A DNA stretch of 64,000 bases from Tubulanus polymorphus (GCF_964204645.1 NC_134032.1:6877175-6941174), one strand, 5' to 3'; positions 34,446-46,512 are shown, numbered from the stretch's first letter. Notes: generated from the letters alone by a model not told the origin. Made by a program: numbers and translations.

Positions 34446-35839
34446 TTACATTATCGTCATTGTATCCGTCATAATTCTTGTTGTGCTGATCTTCGTGAAT
34501 CTGTTCAAGAATGATAAGCTTAATGCTTCATAAATAATCAAAAATTCATATACATGTAGTCTTTATATAGTTTTGATATGATTACATACTACAGCATTTG
34601 TACCCCCCCCCCTGCCACTAATGATATGACGCAATATCAGGGTTCTTTTGATTGAATTCATAATATATTGAGTTTTGAGGTCATTGGTTTCAGTGGTATA
34701 CGGAAAAAATGTCCCCAGAAAAAATGTCCCAGTCTATCATTACTAACTTGGTAAATGTAGTTAATTTCACATCATAATAACACCAGAAAACAAACTTGGT
34801 ATTATATTTTAATTAAAATTTTAACATTTGATAACAAATAATGGCTCTACTTTGCGATTAATTATTTGTATTATAAATTTAGAATCTTACATTTGACTTA
34901 TTATTTGAAGTAACTGTGCATTCACTTAATAACTTTTCATAATTTTCTCCATTAATGATATGTAATTAAGTAACTGCACATTCAATTCAATAGTAAAATC
35001 TCCTTAAATTTGAAACTAGGGAGCGTTGAATATTGAATTGTTAGATTGTTGAGCATTTTTAACCACATCCCAAGTGGGTATGATGTCTCTGGTTTCCTAG
35101 ACCTAACTCAGTTTCGTTTTACGTGCATTAAAATGTTAGATAAATGAACTATGTATTTACTTGAAGGTCTGCAATATTACATGTAGTTGAATTTTCAGAA
35201 CTCTCATTGTACTCGCATGTCACGTCTAACTGTAATGTGCAATACATAATTTAAGTTATATCATATCATAACTCCTAAAGTCCAGAGAACTACAGTCAGA
35301 AATGCTAAGAAAATGTTCTCGCATCAATACATACCTTTACATTCTTGATTCGTGCTTCCTGGTCATCGAACATGTACTTTCGCTTATGTCTATACCGGGT
35401 GACACGATTGACATATTTTCCTTTGCACTTCTGGCACGGGCAATAAACCGTCGACATTGCTAAATTGAAAAAGAAATTATGAATACTCTGTGTCCACTGA
35501 TTTTGTTAATTTTTGGCGAACCGTAGGTTTGCCTATGCAAACGGTCTTGTGAAACAGTTTTCATTGAAAATGAATAGAGTACCGGTGTGTCAACAAGGCA
35601 TAAACATTGGCCATTGAATCAATAGTGTTGATTTTTGGTGTCATGGTTTAGCTTAATGAGTTCTCGAGCCCACAAAAAATTCATTGTGATCGAGTTATTT
35701 TTAAGGGACTTATTCTTGAAAAACACGTAAAAACCCTGCTTTTTAGCACTAAGTAATGTCACGTTTTTACGTATGACAATTATATATAACGAGAGAAATC
35801 CCACAATAAGTAGTGCCAAAACGAGAAACTTGAATAGAA

Positions 35840-36130
35840 GAGTTATATATATTTGCGCAACGTTTCGGCTAAAGACTATTAGCCATCATCAGGCGTTCTC
35901 AGTACTCGTCTCAACAATCGCCTTTTTTTATGAACCGTGGTGCTCTACTCTATATTCAATTTTCAGGTTCGAATCCCTGCTGCAGAGGGAGGATGTGTTA
36001 GATGGCGAACACCGGGGGAGATGCATCTAACAGTAAAGTATACGCAGCCTCTCAGAATGGCACTGGGGGCTGATGCATAGTTTACAAGGTTCAGTTACCT
36101 GAACTGAACGTTCGTCAGAAATAAAGAGTA
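35840..36130 (+). mobile_element. SINE-like insert with B box, next to a CCATCATCAGG motif
   Basis: CAACGTTTCGGCTAAAGACT followed by AGCCATCATCAGG at about 35,858-35,895, then CAGGTTCGAATCCCTGCTGC (B box) and GCAGAGGGAGGATG, which is shared with the SINE at 26,353. A ~120-bp body follows to about 36,130. It lies upstream of the CACTA 1 transposase start. Confidence 0.5.
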
Positions 36131-36320
36131 AGACAAGAAAGAAACGATTGAGAGTTTCATGTGTACGTGTACATTCAATTTAGAACTTTATTTTTGACGT
36201 GGAAATATTAAACATCAATACATATCAATACATATAAGTTATTTTATTTACACAAACTCGAGAAATCGTAGAATATGGTCAGTAGTAGACCATTTTGGTC
36301 TAAATCCGGCTTGTGATTCA

Positions 36321-36826
36321 CTACTGTCTGTCACACCTACTCTCCGTGCGACGTTTTGGTCCGTAATTTCGTTAATAATCGGTTTATCTACCTTTATTAT
36401 GCATCAATTTGTTCAGTGAGGAATTTGCATTCAGAAATAAACAACAATTTTCACTTAATTGGTTTTTGTTTTCATTTATGAGCGATAGTTTACTCAGCAT
36501 ACGCTCGCGTAATGCTGAAAAATCCGCTCCGCGGACGCTCGGAAACGTTACAGTGACGTCATCACCTGCTCATTAGCATATCAAAATAAAGTAGGTGGCG
36601 CCACGTGACGGGCCATAAAAGCCGTTTTTCAGCATTACGCGAGCGTATGCTAGGTAAACTATCGCTGATAGAAGAAAACACAAACAAATTTCTGCCAGTT
36701 CATGATTTATTTCTGAATGCAAATTCCTTACTGAACAAATTGATGCATAATATTTACAGATCAACCGATTATTAACGAAATTACGGACCAAAACGTCGCA
36801 CGAAGAGCATGTGTGACAGACAGTAG
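36321..36826. repeat. Fold-back element, ~200-bp arms
   Basis: Arms 36,321-36,522 and 36,625-36,826 are inverted copies: ctactgtctgtcac / gtgacagacagtag, GCGACGTTTTGGTCCG / CGGACCAAAACGTCGC, and AGCATACGCTCGCGTAATGC / GCATTACGCGAGCGTATGCT. The 100-bp centre contains TGACGTCA. It lies in the 5' region of CACTA 1 and not at the matching place in CACTA 2. Confidence 0.85.
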
Positions 36827-37582
36827 TTATATTGTTTGTAGATTTGGGAATAAACACAGGTCGTGGTCACGGACGGACGTATTTTCGGCACGCTCCGGTA
36901 CAGCGCGATTAACGATATCGATGTGAAGCAACGAGGTTAGTTAGAAACTTTTGTAAGACGATATAGTTTGTAGAGCCTCTGTTGGTGCTGCCATCTATAA
37001 TTTAGTTTCGAAATTATTGTATCCGAAATTTCGCTTATCTTAACAAAAAGATATGTATACAGTAATAAATCAGCGTCGGGAGTTTGTCGTCGTTATTTTG
37101 TTAATCGTTTGGAGGTTATGAAATTTGCTCTTCGTATCGCGCTTTTGTTTTATCGCATCCACCACACCTTCGACGCCGTTTTCACTCATGTGCACTCACG
37201 CACACCGATCAGTTTGGTCTGTAAATAAATCATTTAAAGAAAACATTACTCACGTTACTCTTCGTGTTTGTTTCTATATTTCTTTTGTCTAAGAGGAGAT
37301 ATTTGTAGGACTTATGGTTGAAAATCGTGATTGGAAATGGAATTTGAACATTATTATATAACTACGTGTACTGTTGCTACCATGGTGATAAAAACCGACG
37401 ATCTTCCGACGATTTCAATTCTGTCGGAAAATCGTCGTTAATCCTATCCGTCGTTAATTAGTCTGTAAATAACCGCTAGATAACCGACGATATTAATCTG
37501 ACAATTTACCGCTTAATTTCCGTCGATTTACCGACATTTAATCTACCAAATAACCGCTCATTTACCGCAAGGGCCAATAGTG

Positions 37583-37814
37583 GATTTTGACCAAATTTCA
37601 AGTGAAAGGGCCGATTTTTCAGGAATAGACCGCATATGCACGGGAAAATCAGCGTGAAATTTCGGTTATGGCCGAACAGTTTTTTACAGTGTAGGCATCA
37701 GACCACAATTAGGTTAGTAGCTCGAAGATGCGTAGGGCCGGACCCCAAAAATAGTACCTAAAGTGAACGGGTCCCCCATAAATGTTGCCATAATTTCTGC
37801 AAATGGGATAGGTA
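37583..37814. other. Short spacer between the two CACTA elements
   Basis: Holds the remaining 109 bp of the outer element up to CAGTG at 37,691, then about 120 bp without features, ending in GGTA before CACTATTGG. Confidence 0.6.
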
Positions 37815-38821
37815 CACTATTGGCCGATTTTGGCCGTCGGTAAATGAGCGGTTCTCTTAATCGGTTATTGAGCGGTTTTCCGGTGGTAAATCGTCGGTAA
37901 ATGAGTGATTTTGTTGTCGGAAAATTGTCGGAAAACTGTCCACCTTTCCGACAATTAACCGACGCTTCACGGAGTCGAAAGATCGTCGGTTATTCGTCGA
38001 TAAGCGCAACCGTCATATTTCCGACAGTTTTCGACGCTCCACATCGGTGACGTCATTAAATAGATTTCTACCGGGTAACGCTCCTTTCGCACCCGGAACT
38101 ACGTTACTGCGTGGTGAACTAGGTCATCGCGTATATACACACACCAGTTCGACTTAATACACGGATTTTCATTAGACACATACGCAAGGCTCATGAGCTC
38201 GTTTTTACTGCAATAACAGCTGCTCTTCAACAGTTCAAGGCATTAATATTCAATAAATTTCTCCGCGTTTGGTAAGTACCGGCATGAAATATTTGTTTTG
38301 TGAATGTTTCATGTCACTAGGCTATGTAAGTTTTTTTGCTGGCGGATTTTTTAGCCGTTAGCCGAGCGTACTACGTGCACGACGTAGTCGTAGAGTTCAT
38401 CAGTTAGAGGCCTATGATGGCCTAGTTTTATCGTGGTGGATCCACTACGTAGAAAATGATACTATGACCTGATGACTGGTAGATTATATGTATGGTGACC
38501 TCAGGCCAAGTTGACCATTTGTTGGCATGGGCATGGAATATGCTTTATTACTGCTTTGCTCAAGTACTGCTAGGCAAATAGTTTTTTTTCGAATTTTTTT
38601 TTCAATCCCCCGACACGTGTTACTCAAACTGTCAATGTATTGGAAAACCCAAAAGACGTCACTTTGTAGTGATGAGAAATGATTTGGAAATAGCTACATA
38701 CACCCAAAGAAGCTAAAAGGTAAGCATAACTTCAATAAATATAACATTTTATATTTAATCATTCAAAAGTATAAAATTATGAATTTAATAACGAAACAAG
38801 TATACTAGTAGGTATTTGAAA

Positions 38822-40032
38822 TTAATTTAATAATAATTTGAAATTGTTTGTAACGATAACTGTAACGCCTTTTTTCCATTTGGGTCGTATCAATTTGCCA
38901 AGATTTGTCATACATTTTATAACCACCAGATAGTTTCCATCTGAATAGAAATGTGACATTTCAGTTATAGAGTCTTTTTTTTATAAGATGTTTTGTGCAA
39001 AAATAATAAAGCTTACCTTCTTTCTGTTTTTTCAATACGCATTGCCCAATTACATTATCCTCCGGGCAAGTTATGTCGAAAGTCTTTTCTGTTGATTGTT
39101 GTTGCTTCTTCTTTCTAAGATTATTGAAATTAGAAGAAAATGATATATCGTATATGTTCCCGGAGATGACTTTTGATGTGCATTCATCTGGGAAGATACT
39201 TAACTCAGTGATGAATACATCTTAGTGAAATTAAATTTTTTTAAAGCCAATGCTGTTTTTTTTTTAATGATTGAAGTTCTATACAAATTTAGACTACCGT
39301 AATGACGTAAACTATATTTTATAGCCAACATCCTTTTCTTGTAATTTGCTCTTATCTGTGTATTGTATTCAACTTAGCTTCTTCAAACCTGTACATACCT
39401 TGCTTCTGTATCTCTTCTGTTCTTCTTATACGATTTTATTTCTTTATTGATAGTATTTAGACTCATATGAGTGCCAATTTTATTCAATTCTTCTTGTATC
39501 TGCAAAGTAGAATTTCATTCTCTGCTGTAGTGAAAATAAGGATTCTTTATAAATTGCACAAGCAATTTGATAACAATGTATCATTTTCGTCGCTTTCATC
39601 AAGTTTTGTTCAATATTACACACCACTTTTACTAAATCCTAGAGATAAAAAACTACTTTCATTTTTATATTTTCATCAGTAGTAGAATGAGGATTTGAGA
39701 TTAAAATTTTAATCTAACTTTTTACCCTTAATAGTTTTCTTTCTGCCGTCATTGTTGTACCTTTTTCTTTCTTTTTCTTTGTCATCATTAATTCTCCTAC
39801 AGATACGAATAATTTATTATTAAGTTTCCAATTATTATTTATTTTCATACAACTTGAATATACTCAAATACATCTTGTTCAGTTGCTACCTTTGTTTATC
39901 AGGCTCCAATCTGCAAGAAAGAGAAAGCAATTAAAGATTTAACAAAATTTAGTCATGAATTATTGAATATCGATCTCATAAAATTATATGAACGATACCT
40001 TGGTCTGTTAGTCCTATGTCTGCCAATGCCAT
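38822..40032 (-). CDS. Second gene of CACTA 2, homologue of the 28.5-kb gene
   Basis: Exons (minus): 40,032-39,999; 39,910-39,890; 39,796-39,726; from 39,638; 39,499-39,399; 39,114-39,017; 38,940-38,822. Exons of 21, 71 and 101 nt are identical in length to CACTA 1, and the others differ by multiples of three. Shared landmarks: QDWSLINKGELM, KGTTMTAERKLLR, DLVK, IKSYKKNRRDTEAR, then TNLGKLIRPKWKKG near the end. Exon 4 has no canonical donor: where CACTA 1 has GAG|GTAAAG, this copy has AAAATGATACAT. The gene may therefore be defective or use another site. Function unknown. See the CACTA 1 copy. Confidence 0.65.
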
Positions 40033-40114
40033 ATTTTTGTAAAAGTTGTATTTTCCTTGAAAAATAATAGCCTACACTGAAAATTGAATGTTTTGGATCT
40101 CTCATTTCTTATCT

Positions 40115-40170
40115 TTATTGTGTTTTGTTAAGAAATGCCTTTAAAGGCATTTCTTAACAAAACACAATAA
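40115..40170. repeat. Perfect 56-bp palindrome without spacer
   Basis: 40,115-40,142 is the exact reverse complement of 40,143-40,170 (centre CCTTTAAAGG). Imperfect pairing continues about 14 bp further (CATTTCTTAT / ATAAGAAATG). It lies between the two genes of CACTA 2. The rest of 40,171-41,153 holds promoter-proximal non-coding DNA with no further gene. Confidence 0.9.
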
Positions 40171-41153
40171 TCATAAGAAATGTAGGCCCCTATAAGAAAT
40201 GTATAAGAATTGTATAAGAAACTAAATAGTTTATTTTTACAGAAACAAACGTACCTGGAATTGCAATGTGTCAAATTTGTCTGAGCAGAAGACAATTGCT
40301 TGTAGGTGGCAGCACCTTTCAGCATATATTTTTCAAAAGTCAAATGTTCAAGAACGATTTTTTTATGATCAACAAATTGTTTTTAATTCATTATCTTCTA
40401 TGTTCTATTTTATATTGTTATAAAATCAAATTAAATTCAGATAAAATATAGTAAAGCGATCTAGCTTTTTAGGTAGCATTAGCGGTACATGAAAATCGTA
40501 ACAGCACTCGTCAGCAGCATGCAGTCTGAAGTGAAGTTGGAAGCTACAACCAATCTGTATTCTCAGCCACGTTCGTTCATCTAAAACCCAAAGGTAAGTT
40601 ATCAAATATGATGTTTCAAGGGGCCCATGGATTTAAAATGTCAGCATGACGTGATCCCGTGTGAAAATATTAATTATCTTTAACGTTAGTTATTTATGTT
40701 ACAACAATCATCAACATCCTAAAACTGAATATAATGCACAAAAAATATAAAGTCATCGATAAAACGGTTTCTTAATCAATATTTGATATCTTGACTGCCA
40801 TTAAAAATTCGGATTGCAATGTTAAAGTTTGGAAATTAAGGGATTATTATAGGAACGTGACTGCCTTGTCGGCTATCTAACTAATATTTTGAAAGCTGAG
40901 CTACTACTAGCGCCATCTATCGGACTCCAATTGAAGCTGTTCATTGTTTGCAAATTTTTGAAATAACTGAAAATAATGAAACTGAAAATAATGGATAATC
41001 GAAAAACCTCAAGTTTTCAGGTGACAGTAAACTGATATCTAACTTAGGCTTTAGACTTTCTATCATGTTATACGAAATCAGAATAGAAAGGAAATGAGAT
41101 GAAGATTTTTTTGTTACATAAAATTTTCATACTTGCCTGTGTATTTGTTATAT

Positions 41154-44100
41154 TTATACCAATGATAAAGCCCATATCCTGGGATATTCTTCTGCCGTGA
41201 TGATTTGGCATTTCAGAAGATGTCGCAAGGGTACTAGACATGGATCGTACATGTCTTCTCTTAAGTCACTCCACCAAAAGCCAGTTTCATTATCAATGTG
41301 TGGCCTGCTTAAGCATGCTATTAATGCTAGTTCCTTTAATTGATAGGTAGGCTACTTATTATTAATTTGGATTAAATCATTATTATTTAATTCAAACCGA
41401 TAAAATTCCAGTACACATACCTCCCCATTGCATTTTATAAATTTCAATATTTTTGAAATGTACGTATATTGGACTTGACCCTCAACAATGACTTCATTTC
41501 TATGCCCTCTGTTTTCAGCTTCTTCAAACTCAATTTGTAAGTACGAACTGCATGTTTTTATTCGGTGATTTTCTTCATAGCTGCCATGTACAAAATTTCA
41601 CAGTGCATGTTAACTTATCAAACCAGATGTAAAAATCTCCGAATCATGGTCTGGTAATACGGCCATGTCGTATACTTCGACTGGACCGAAGTTATTGCTG
41701 AAAAAGGAAGAATTAGCGATACACTTTCATATATAATCAGTCATGACTATTTTGTTAATATTGGTAAAGATTTCTTTTTATTTGTTTGTACCCGTCGAAA
41801 TATTGAATCAAAGCCTCTAAAACTTGATGTGCGGGAAGAATGATTTCGGAATACCCATACAGATTTGAATGTATGTTCCTGTGACAATAATTTCTGTATG
41901 TAGTTGAAGTGGTCATTGGCTGGTGGTCATCAACATGCTCGAAATCCTGTTGATTATAAAAAAGAAAGAAAGAGGTTTCATTTCAAAGGGGATCATTTCT
42001 TTAATACTTATTTTCGATTATGATTTCATGTCATTTGGAATCTTACATTGGGTAGCAGTGATCGAAGCGCATTAGGTAGATCGTCCATATTAAGTAAATG
42101 CCTCGCTGAGTTAAACGTGAGTAGTGCCTGAAATAATTGTCATTATCATTTCATGTCCATATTATCTTGAAATATTGAAAACTGATGGCTCTTACCTTAT
42201 GTTTTTTCATCAAACTCTTTTCAACATTTTGCTTTGCAGTATTCATTTGTTTCAGTTTATGGATGCATGACTCGGAGGAAAACATATGAATGGAATGAGC
42301 CGTGCCAAACTTACTAATCGAGTCAATTATGTGGTGATGAAGGTGACAATGAAGGGTGAGTAAAGACGCAGGGTAAAATTTTTCTATGTCAACCAAGATT
42401 GCAGAAATCTGTGTGGTCAGTTCTTGCCATTCGGCATTTGTATTTGAATTGTAGATATCTGAAATAGAATAGAAAGATAGTCATTTTATATTTTCAAATG
42501 TTACATTTTGTGCCTATGATTGACACTTACTTCCTACTAGTTTACAATACTTGAAGAATGTCCTTCTCTGATGCACTCCAAGCATACCTCGCAAACAGAA
42601 AATTAATGGAGAATGAATTGCACCCTAAAATGAAGATGATAAGTATGAAGACACGGTAATATGTTTTTCTCTTTAAAAAAAAGTAATTCTATTTATTTTA
42701 TTGAATATTTACTTCAATGTAGTCGTACGATTTCATGTTGCTACTAGGATCGAATGGATTTCCCTCTGTTCTGAATGAACATCCTAATGGCGCCTTAATA
42801 CATGCCCATCTCCCTTTCATAAGTTCTTTTTCTTGGGCTGATAGGTTCCATTCAGCTGGTGGCAGATTTTCATCGATGAGCTGAAAAAGAATTAATGAAA
42901 TAAGCTTAAGACTCAAGTGCCATGATTATCTTACAGAATAGCACTATATAAACAAATAAATTATTATCATAAGGGATAATTTATTTATTTTATTTTTATT
43001 TATTTATTTTACCTACGCACTAGGGGAGGGGTAACTGTAAATGCGTACTGTAATGCTTAATGTATATTAAAAAAATGGCTTATTTTGTGTACAAGGGGAG
43101 GGGTTTAAACAGTAAAATTTTATGCAATAAATGAATGATCCCTAATTATTAAAAGGAGCTGAAATTAGTTAATGAAAATTTATTGTAGAAAATGTAATAG
43201 TGCTACAAACCCAACATTGTTCATTTTGCAATAGCATTTCTTCGTACTGTCTTACTCTTGCACCATCTCTCACTTCGTTGCCATTGAATGCTTCGATAAA
43301 TTTCTTTATCATACCACTGATGGTATGCATAGGATCCAATGCAATGATAACATTGACATTTGTTTCATCTAAATCAAACAGAATCGACCGCCCTTTGAAG
43401 CCGAGTTCCTGCCTAACTATTCCTAAGATTTCAAATGAACATATTATAACGCATTTTATAAATTTTTCTTTAAGTTGATGGTAATTCTTGATTGATGTAC
43501 CGTTATTAACTCTGTTTGCACTTCTCAACATAATGCCATGGGTTTTTTCTTCAGGCGGATGTCGTACCTCGATATTTCTAGTCGTTGAATTTCCATCATC
43601 GCTGATTAATGGTGCATCTACTTCAATTCGCTGCACATGATTAACTGGTAAGTATCTGATACGAAAATCAGAAGCAATGTTTCTAAGAATATATCTTAAC
43701 ATACAATTGGTATTCAAATGTAGAATTTTTTCTTGCCTCCGATTCTGATGGTAGATCATTCTATTCAACGGTTGTGGGTGAATACCATGTTGGCAACATT
43801 TTATGCACCCATCAAAGCCAGCTGCTGTCTGATGCATCAATGTCAAACAGTGACTCTCGTAATCACCCCGATCATTAACAACTTGCCCTGATTGATAAAA
43901 TATACTTATGGCGAATGCACTACATTTATTTTTAGAGTACATCTTTTTCAAGTCGAGGATAAATAATTTTGACTGGGGTATTCTGATATGAATTATTTAC
44001 CTTTAATTCGAAGTGTTCAAGATTACGACTTCCGTCTATTGTTGGTACGCCTTGCAATAATTCATTGATTTCAGTAATTAATGGCTCTAAAAAGCCGTTT

Positions 44101-45546
44101 ACGCTTTTTCGTTTGTTCATTTTCATTAATCCATATATGAAAGTATTTTCATATGCCTTCCCTTCTGATGGTCTTAAATTGATAAAACCAGTTCTTATTA
44201 TTCCTCAGACTTCTATCAATTAATATTATGATATGTTGTATATCGGAGACATCAATTTCACTACATGTACCTTAGATTTAAAAAGTTGATCATGATCGGC
44301 CACACTGTATATTTCTTGTGTCTGAATGCGTTAGTGCCGTCCATCGTTAGGGCCAATCCTAGGCATCGCCTATCACCTTGGAACAGTCCATTCTCATAAA
44401 AGAGACGTTGCCATGTTTCCGTTTGATGCAGGTTGAATATTCTATTAAAATAATGTGTAGATATATTTTAGTAAGCTGATGATGACGTCAGTAATAGGGA
44501 TAATAGGCTTTCAGATCAAAGGTCGAAGGGTCGAGTGAGTAAAAAATGAAAATGACTATAATTTACAGTTGAATCTAACTCATACAAATATGAATATTGA
44601 AATAATGTTGTAAATATATCTATATATCTATTATATAAGAGCTTACACTTTTATATTGAATAATGTATCAATTTAAATGTTATTCATTTACATGATTATT
44701 TTAAGAGTAATAGGGATAATAGGCTTTCAGGTTAAAGGTTGAAGGGGCGAGTGAGTAAAAAATGAAAATAACAATAATTAACAGTTGAATTAGGAGTGTG
44801 CGCGACTAATTCAACTGTAAATTATAGTTATTTTCATTTTTTACTCGACCCTTCGACCTTTGATCTGAAAGCCTATTATCCCTATTACTGACGTCATCAC
44901 AACCCCCCATTATGTAGAATAGTAGCTACCTACCTTTCACCATCATTTGGTCTTAAATATTCAGTGACCCTACGCGCCATGTTGAAGTGTTCATATTGTC
45001 CTAGAGAGAGATCAAAGAGATGTATTTTAACACTTCTAAACAGAATCTAGTTTTATTCATACCTAGATAAAATCAAATAATTAACCATTATGCAGATATC
45101 ATGTATCTTAGATGGTTTACCTTTCAGATATGGGATTAGTGGCATCCACGTGAATATAGTAGTCTCAGTAGACCCACATTTGTCACATCGTTCAAGATGG
45201 CGATTGTTCCTCCAAAACATCATACAACCATTTGTACACACTTTTTCGCTACGCATATTCCCGAATATATATTTTTCTAACGTCTCTAGCTGTTTTACAG
45301 AGCGTGGTGTTATATTCGGTTGGGGTAAAATGTGGTGTATCATATTCAGTGTTCTTGTCATTTCTGTTTTCGATATGCCAGTGGTTGCTCTCGCATATAG
45401 TGATGTAACAATGCCGATATACTGTATGAGATTGATATCCGAACCTTCATAAATAGGTTGTTGAAAAATCTCGTGGTCACCATAGTTACCTACATCAGCC
45501 TCTCCATCGTCATCACCACCATCATCCCCTCCATCACCATCATCCT

Positions 45547-45588
<42 letters not shown>

Positions 45589-46160
45589 CTCCATCATCAT
45601 CATCATCACCATCATCGTCCCCTTCTTCATCATCACCATTATCATCACCATCATCATCCCGTCCATCTCCCTCATCTGCTCCATCTCCAATTGCTCCATC
45701 TTCATCATTCGCTCCATCTTCATCCTCTCTATAATCATCTCCATCACCATCCCCTCCATCATCTTCAAATCTTCTATTGTTATTTCCACCATCGTATTCG
45801 GCATGATTTCCTGCACCTTCAACTGTATTTTCGATGATACCACATTCCACGCTAATCTATGTAAATAAGCATGATTTATAAAGCAATAACTTATTACTCT
45901 ACATAACATTTAGCCAGATGAAAAGGATATTTGTGGGCGAGTTGGTAAGTAAATTTATTTCGAGGTCATTAATGAGGTAGTAAATGGTTTTGCTAAATTT
46001 TATTATTATTATTTGAGTCCCAGCCATTAGGACTTGCCTTTAATTCTTTTGTACTTTCGTTAATTAGAACATCTTCAAATTTTCTCTTGTGCCTTTTCCG
46101 GGTTCTGCGGCACACCATATTGCCATGACATTTTGCACAAAAGCAGATCACCTTTGACAT
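41154..46160 (-). pseudogene. CACTA 2 transposase (TNP2-like), 15 exons, one apparent frameshift
   Basis: Exons (minus): 46,160-46,038; 45,856-45,121; 45,000-44,934; 44,441-44,271; 44,172-44,001; 43,887-43,501; 43,422-43,211; 42,880-42,713; 42,624-42,531; 42,458-42,196; 42,127-42,047; 41,946-41,792; about 41,689; about 41,582-41,428; 41,335-41,154. Landmarks: CFCAKCHGNMV; long Asp tract; KVCTNGCMMFW and CDKCGS; WMPLIPYLK; LALTMDGTNAF; YTVWPIMINFLNL; GDYESHCLTLMHQTAAGFDG; LDPMHTISG; IKAPLGCSF; FCLRGMLG; YPASLLTLHCHLHHHI; last exon ETGFWWSDLRE to WALSLV. Exon 1 ends in a GC donor (AAG|GCAAGT). Exon 6 is one base shorter than its paralogue near 43,868, the only break I see, so this copy is close to intact. 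Confidence 0.8.
44480..44889. repeat. Intronic fold-back plus a direct copy of one arm
   Basis: Arms 44,705-44,797 and 44,810-44,889 are inverted copies (GTAATAGGGATAATAGGCTT / AAGCCTATTATCCCTATTAC). A third copy of the arm, preceded by GACGTCA, lies at 44,480-44,573. All are inside one transposase intron of CACTA 2 and absent from the CACTA 1 intron. Confidence 0.85.
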
Positions 46161-46512
46161 TGCAACTGAAACTATATACAATTTTAAAACTAGAATATAT
46201 TGAATATTCTTGAATGGGCTTTTGGTTGATCGCATCTACCCCGTACGTAGTTCCTTTTCGTGGGTTGAAATATTTTTTGTTTGCATTTTAAGATGGACTG
46301 GAACAAAACAAAATGATTTGAAATTCGTTTTTTATTTGATTATTTTCAACTTTGATGAAAACCTCGATGGGCTGCTGAAGAAAATAAAAACTGAAAATTG
46401 TATCCTGAACAGTTAATTGCGTGGGTTATCAGATAGATGGCGTATGGGGTAGAGACGTTCTTGGGAAAGTTGAGGCTTTTCAAAATCGACGCAGCTGGTT
46501 TTTCCTATGTTA

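Larger units (their letters stand above)
30018..35457 (-). pseudogene. CACTA 1 transposase (TNP2-like), ~16 exons, frameshifted
   Basis: Exons (minus): 35,457-35,335; 35,229-35,161; 34,500-33,816; 33,698-33,632; 33,545-33,375; 33,253-33,085; 32,941-32,456; 32,250-32,039; 31,880-31,713; 31,514-31,421; 31,339-31,077; 30,988-30,911; 30,830-30,685; 30,559-30,480; 30,393-30,231; 30,134-30,018. Landmarks in order: CPCQKCKGKYV; an Asp/Gly-rich acidic tract; zinc block KVCVNGCTMYWYE then CQKCGS; WMPLIPYLK; SLTLDGTNVF then SIWPILINFLNL (transposase_21-like core); IDPMHTISG; NEQCW; IKAPLGCS; CLRGMLG; CLPASLLTAHFHLHHHI with FPMEST (DUF4218-like). The exon at 32,941 carries a stop at RRQE and a MITE at 32,626-32,724. 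The last exon stops about 20 residues earlier than in CACTA 2. Probably inactive. Exon lengths match the paralogue. Confidence 0.8.
27009..37582 (-). mobile_element. CACTA/EnSpm transposon 1, complete ends, two genes on -
   Basis: Starts CACTATTGGCC at 27,009 and ends GGCCAATAGTG at 37,582. The flanks GAT at 27,006-27,008 and 37,583-37,585 form the 3-bp duplication typical of CACTA elements. Both ends carry subterminal clusters of GTCGGTAAATGAGCGGTT, CGACGAT and AACCGCT motifs on both strands (27,010-27,230 and 37,390-37,570). Inside are a TNP2-like transposase gene (30,018-35,457) and a small second gene (28,516-29,548). It also carries a SINE, a hAT-like MITE, a LINE remnant and a 500-bp fold-back. 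Confidence 0.9.
23832..37691 (-). mobile_element. Outer DNA transposon with CACTGTAAAAAA ends, split by a CACTA element
   Basis: Left end TACACTGTAAAAAA at 23,830 and right end TTTTTTACAGTGTA at 37,680-37,693 are inverted. Subterminal DNA is rich in ACCGTTT/AAACGGT and GACGG motifs (23,850-24,240 and 26,780-27,005). Removing the CACTA element at 27,009-37,582 leaves about 3.3 kb. It contains at least two spliced exons on -. CACTG ends suggest the EnSpm/CACTA superfamily. A target duplication is not clear. Confidence 0.6.

Noticed and set aside
34056-34533. His-rich and Ile-rich frames on the + strand
   Set aside because: Antisense readings of the Asp/Gly repeat of the CACTA 1 transposase exon.
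45458-45909. Ile-rich (+) and Met-rich (-) frames
   Set aside because: Alternative-frame readings of the CACTA 2 acidic tract.
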